Shown piece after piece: positions 6,855-9,101 of a DNA stretch of 9,101 nucleotides. The notes under the pieces are model-generated. The model did no database searches and was not told the DNA's origin. It worked only from the letters and a program-made list of their open reading frames with translations. Every line of letters begins with the position of its first letter. Within the stretch, counting starts at the first letter, position 1. The DNA is from Acetobacterium sp. Its GTDB lineage: Bacteria; Bacillota; Clostridia; Eubacteriales; Eubacteriaceae. The stretch is from NCBI GenBank assembly GCA_022013395.1, contig JAKLQL010000114.1:1-9101 (forward strand). Reading direction: 5' to 3'. A program made the translations under genes and the position numbers.

Positions 6855-7606
6855 CCAAACGAATCATCCCCTGCCTTGATGTCGATCATGGCAGGGTGGT
6901 AAAAGGTAAAAAATTTCAGGACATTCAGGACGTGGCTGACCCAGTGGAACTAGGCCGTTACTACTCCGAGCAGGGTGCTGACGAACTGGTTTTCTACGAT
7001 ATCACTGCCAGCTATGAAGACCGGGATATCTTTATCCATATAGTTGAGAAGGTGGCCGAAGCCATCCGGATCCCCTTTACCATCGGCGGCGGGATCAGCA
7101 AGGTCGAAGATTTCCGCAAAGTGCTGATGGCTGGCGCCGATAAGGTGTCCGTCAACTCCGCGGCCGTCAAAAATCCTCAACTGATCAAAGACGCAGCGCT
7201 GCGGTTTGGGGCCCAGTGTGTGGTTTTATCGATTGATGCCAAGCGTAATAACAAGGGCTCCTGGGATGTCTATGTCAAAGGTGGTCGTGAAAATACCGGT
7301 ATCGACGCCATTGAATGGGCCAAACAAGGTCAGGATCTGGGCGCTGGTGAAATCTGCATCAACTCCATTGATACTGATGGGGTAAAAAAAGGCTATGATT
7401 TGGAATTAAACCGAAAGCTGTCCAGTCTGCTGACCATTCCGATTATCGCTTCCGGCGGTGCCGGGAAAATGGAAGACTTTGCCGAAGTATTAAAAGTCGG
7501 TGCCGATGCTGCCCTGGCTGCTTCGGTTTTTCATTACAAAGAAATACCAATCGCTGATCTGAAAAATTACTTACATGACCAGCAGATACCCATGAGACGG
7601 GTATAG
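6848..7606 (+). CDS. hisF: Imidazole glycerol phosphate synthase, cyclase subunit HisF
   Basis: HisF is the cyclase half of the synthase. It uses ammonia delivered by HisH to convert PRFAR into imidazole glycerol phosphate and AICAR, the latter returning to purine synthesis. The 252-residue (beta/alpha)8 barrel has Asp11 in [15 protein letters not shown] and Asp130 in LSIDAKR as the catalytic pair. The phosphate-binding glycine motifs are TIGGGIS (78-84) and IIASGGAG (199-206), and [12 protein letters not shown] (173-184) is the family block. It ends in the expected short basic tail (MRRV). The ATG lies inside the end of hisA, 7 nt before the hisA stop is complete, with AAAGAGGA about 9 nt upstream. 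hisH, hisA and hisF are thus a translationally linked block encoding consecutive steps. Confidence 0.98.
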   Translation: MLTKRIIPCLDVDHGRVVKGKKFQDIQDVADPVELGRYYSEQGADELVFYDITASYEDRDIFIHIVEKVAEAIRIPFTIGGGISKVEDFRKVLMAGADKVSVNSAAVKNPQLIKDAALRFGAQCVVLSIDAKRNNKGSWDVYVKGGRENTGIDAIEWAKQGQDLGAGEICINSIDTDGVKKGYDLELNRKLSSLLTIPIIASGGAGKMEDFAEVLKVGADAALAASVFHYKEIPIADLKNYLHDQQIPMRRV

Positions 7607-7617
7607 AAAGGCAGAAT

Positions 7618-8238
7618 ATGGATTTAGAAAATATTAAATACAACGAGGCTGGTTTAGTACCGGCCATTGTTCAGGATTACGAAACCCGTCAGGTACTGAT
7701 GATGGCCTGGATGAATGAAGAAGCGTTAAAAATGACCATTGAAACTAAAAAAGCCACCTTTTACAGCCGCAGCCGCCAGTCATTATGGATAAAAGGCGAA
7801 ACCTCCGGCAACACACAAGCAGTGGTTAAAATCAACTACGACTGCGACGGTGATACCCTACTGCTCCAAGTTAACCCGGAAGGACCAGCCTGTCACACCG
7901 GTAACACCTCCTGTTTCTACCGCAGTCTGGCCATCGATCAAGAAGCCAACCTGGGTAATATGGAAATCCTGACCATGCTTTATGATCTGATTGCGGAACG
8001 AAAAACCAACCCGATTGCCGGTTCCTACACCAATTACCTGTTTGAAAAAGGGGTTGATAAGATCTGCAAGAAAATCGGTGAAGAAGCGGCAGAAACCATT
8101 ATTGCCGCCAAAAACAACGATCCTGATGAGCTGATCTATGAAGCCTCGGATCTGATCTATCATCTGTTAGTTTTGCTCAACAATCAGAATGTTGATCTGG
8201 AATCATTGTTCCAGGAACTAACCAAACGCCATAAATAA
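7618..8238 (+). CDS. hisIE: Bifunctional phosphoribosyl-AMP cyclohydrolase / phosphoribosyl-ATP pyrophosphatase HisIE
   Basis: The 206-residue fusion carries out steps two and three of the pathway. The N-terminal HisI domain (about 1-110) is the zinc-dependent cyclohydrolase, with [10 protein letters not shown] (74-83) and [13 protein letters not shown] (89-101). Cys76, Cys92 and Cys99 are the likely zinc ligands, and Asp75, Asp77 and Asp79 the metal-binding acidic cluster. The C-terminal HisE domain (about 115-206) is a MazG-like all-alpha pyrophosphohydrolase, with [13 protein letters not shown] (154-166) and [14 protein letters not shown] (174-187) supplying the acidic Mg-binding residues Glu155, Glu156, Glu159, Glu175 and Asp178. 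The gene begins 11 nt after hisF, with GAAAGG (7606-7611) as ribosome binding site. It is the last gene of the cluster and is followed by a strong terminator. Confidence 0.97.
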   Translation: MDLENIKYNEAGLVPAIVQDYETRQVLMMAWMNEEALKMTIETKKATFYSRSRQSLWIKGETSGNTQAVVKINYDCDGDTLLLQVNPEGPACHTGNTSCFYRSLAIDQEANLGNMEILTMLYDLIAERKTNPIAGSYTNYLFEKGVDKICKKIGEEAAETIIAAKNNDPDELIYEASDLIYHLLVLLNNQNVDLESLFQELTKRHK

Positions 8239-8249
8239 ACTAAACCTAT

Positions 8250-8287
8250 TGCCGATTGAAGGAATCCTCTTTTAATCGGTATTTTTT
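8250..8287 (+). terminator. Intrinsic terminator of the his operon
   Basis: The left arm 8250-8263 (TGCCGATTGAAGGA) pairs with 8268-8281 (TCTTTTAATCGGTA) through 14 base pairs, including three G-U wobbles, around the loop ATCC. TTTTTT follows immediately at 8282-8287. It lies 11 nt after the hisIE stop. Confidence 0.9.
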
Positions 8288-8300
8288 ATGCTAATTTGGG

Positions 8301-8334
8301 ACAAATAAAAAGAGACGCAAGTTCACGTCCCTTT
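8301..8334 (-). terminator. Intrinsic terminator for the leftward arsD genes
   Basis: Read on the - strand, AAAGGGACG (8334-8326) pairs with CGTCTCTTT (8317-8309) around an 8-nt loop. One pair is G-T. It is followed by a T-rich tail (TTATTTGT, 8308-8301). It lies 23 nt beyond the stop of the leftward arsD gene. The + strand side is also T-rich, so it may act as a backup for the his operon. Confidence 0.75.
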
Positions 8335-8357
8335 AATTTTAATTTAATAATTGTTAC

Positions 8358-8756
8358 TTAACAGCAGCCGCTGTTGCTATCGCCACATCCACATCCACAG
8401 CCGCCATCAGCTGGTTTTTGGGCTTTTTGCACCATTTTGATGATATCTTCCCGGGTCATGCCGGCCCATTCTGCAAAATTTGCATTGGAAGGGTAAGATC
8501 CCTTTTGTCTGATTTCACCATCTACTACCGTAATCGGCAGTGCTTCGGTGCCCTCATTGGCGATCGTATCATTGACTTCTTTATTGGTCACAAATGCCAT
8601 TGGATCGCTGGAAAGATTATAACGGCTGATTTTTCTACCTTCACCTTCCAGCTCATTTAGAAATGTTGAAACTCTCAATAGCTCGGGATCAACTCCAGGT
8701 CCACAAACACCAGTTGAACAACACATTGCTGGCTCAAATATTTCGACTTTACTCAT
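8358..8756 (-). CDS. arsD: Arsenic metallochaperone / trans-acting regulator ArsD (downstream copy)
   Basis: ArsD binds arsenite in the cytosol, hands it to the ArsA ATPase of the efflux pump, and can act weakly as a repressor. The 132-residue protein has the N-terminal As(III)-binding cysteines Cys12, Cys13 and Cys18 in PAMCCSTGVCGPG, the thioredoxin-like ALPITVVDGEI segment (72-82) and KGSYPSN (85-91). The C-terminus is cysteine-rich: Cys120, 122, 124 in an alternating Gly-Cys stretch and a final Cys131-Cys132 pair. The ATG at 8756 is chosen because GGAG (8768-8765) lies 8 nt upstream; an in-frame TTG at 8762 would be only 2 nt from it. It follows a second arsD-like gene on the same strand, but with its own candidate promoter. 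No arsR, arsA or arsB is in the window. Confidence 0.92.
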   Translation of the reverse strand: MSKVEIFEPAMCCSTGVCGPGVDPELLRVSTFLNELEGEGRKISRYNLSSDPMAFVTNKEVNDTIANEGTEALPITVVDGEIRQKGSYPSNANFAEWAGMTREDIIKMVQKAQKPADGGCGCGCGDSNSGCC

Positions 8757-8833
8757 ATTCAATTCTCCATTTCATTAATAATTTGTGATGCTATGTCTTC
8801 AGTAGCTTCATAAAGTTCAGATCACTTTATAGT

Positions 8834-8844
8834 CATATGATATG
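8834..8844. promoter_or_regulatory. Palindrome over the arsD -10 box, possible ArsR-type operator
   Basis: CATATGATATG is a perfect 5-bp inverted repeat around a single central base. The symmetry extends imperfectly to 8832-8846. It overlaps the -10 box of the candidate arsD promoter, where a metalloregulator of the ArsR/SmtB family would be expected to bind. The site is seen directly; the regulator is inferred from context. Confidence 0.4.
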
Positions 8845-8865
8845 TCAAATTGTCGCATTTGTCAA
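8837..8865 (-). promoter_or_regulatory. Candidate sigma-A promoter for the downstream arsD
   Basis: On the - strand a perfect -35 TTGACA (8865-8860) is followed, after exactly 17 bp, by TATCAT (8842-8837). The predicted start near 8830 gives a leader of about 74 nt to the ATG at 8756. The -35 begins 6 bp after the stop of the upstream arsD gene, so the downstream copy may be expressed both from it and from readthrough. Confidence 0.65.
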
Positions 8866-8870
8866 GGTTT

Positions 8871-9101
8871 TTAACAACAATCTCCGCCGCAAAAGCTTTT
8901 ATTCGCCATCTTTGCTTTCATCATCATCATCACCAGTTCATCTTTGGACATGCCTGCCCAGGTTGCCAAATCATGATTCGAGGGATATGATCCTTTAGTT
9001 TTAATTTCGCCATCAACGACGACAATTGGCAGGGCTGATACCCCTTCACTTGCAACAAGATCACTGACAGCTTTGTTGCTGGCAAACATTTCCGGATTTT
9101 C
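8871..9101 (-). CDS. arsD: ArsD-family arsenic metallochaperone, upstream paralogue (5' end outside window)
   Basis: The frame stays open to the right window edge, reading E-N-P-E before MFASNKAV, so the N-terminus, including any Cys12-Cys13-Cys18 site, lies beyond 9101. The visible 76 residues align without gaps to the downstream ArsD, with about 33 of 59 identical by hand count over the shared core. ALPIVVVDGEI, KGSYPSN and WAGM are all conserved. The C-terminus differs: it is shorter and ends FCGGDCC, with three cysteines, and is preceded by a run of four methionines. It is 114 bp upstream of the second copy and on the same strand. This is a paralogue and not a fragment, since its 3' end is intact. 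Its role is inferred to be the same arsenite-delivery function. Confidence 0.85.
   Translation of the reverse strand, partial: ENPEMFASNKAVSDLVASEGVSALPIVVVDGEIKTKGSYPSNHDLATWAGMSKDELVMMMMKAKMANKSFCGGDCC

Noticed and set aside
1..9101. CRISPR arrays, tRNA or rRNA genes, insertion-sequence transposases, toxin-antitoxin or defence genes.
   Set aside because: I saw no regularly spaced repeats, tRNA-like folds or recognisable proteins of these kinds; all sizeable coding regions are his or ars genes.

Overview
The window carries a nearly complete histidine biosynthesis gene cluster on the + strand, in the order hisZ-hisG-hisD-hisC-hisB-hisH-hisA-hisF-hisIE. It is followed, on the - strand, by two tandem arsD-type arsenic metallochaperone genes, the second cut by the right edge. 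The gene order, the short HisG paired with a HisZ regulatory subunit, strong AGGAGG-type ribosome binding sites, AT-rich intergenic DNA and moderate-GC genes fit an anaerobic Firmicute of the class Clostridia. My genus-level guess is Acetobacterium or a close relative. This rests on overall resemblance and no search was run.

Layout. Positions 1-236 are AT-rich and non-coding, with a good sigma-A-type promoter (extended -10) about 50-80 bp ahead of hisZ. hisZ (237-1493) abuts hisG (1494-2114). A 204-bp gap (2115-2318) with nested inverted repeats follows. Next comes a tight hisD-hisC-hisB block (2319-5240) with overlapping genes, then a second gap of 286 bp. That gap holds a compact element (about 5260-5457) with imperfect terminal inverted repeats enclosing a row of hairpins. 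The hisH-hisA-hisF-hisIE block (5527-8238) is again overlapping or closely spaced. It ends in a strong intrinsic terminator (8250-8287). A second terminator, serving the leftward genes, lies at 8301-8334. The leftward arsD copy (8358-8756) has its own candidate promoter and operator-like palindrome in the 114-bp spacer, and the upstream arsD paralogue (8871 to beyond 9101) runs off the window.

How the genes work together. HisZ and HisG form the ATP-phosphoribosyltransferase that commits PRPP to histidine. HisIE carries out the second and third steps and HisA the isomerisation. HisH and HisF form the glutamine-dependent synthase giving imidazole glycerol phosphate. HisB dehydrates it, HisC transaminates it and HisD oxidises histidinol to histidine. 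The one step not encoded here is histidinol-phosphate phosphatase, which must lie elsewhere. The ars genes are functionally unrelated and convergent with the his cluster.

I found no convincing new protein system. The most unusual content is non-coding: two structured intergenic elements that split the his cluster into three blocks, share short motifs, and may be mobile repeats (MITE or REP-like) or structured RNA. The promoter region ahead of hisZ also holds a partly duplicated inverted-repeat motif that could be an operator.
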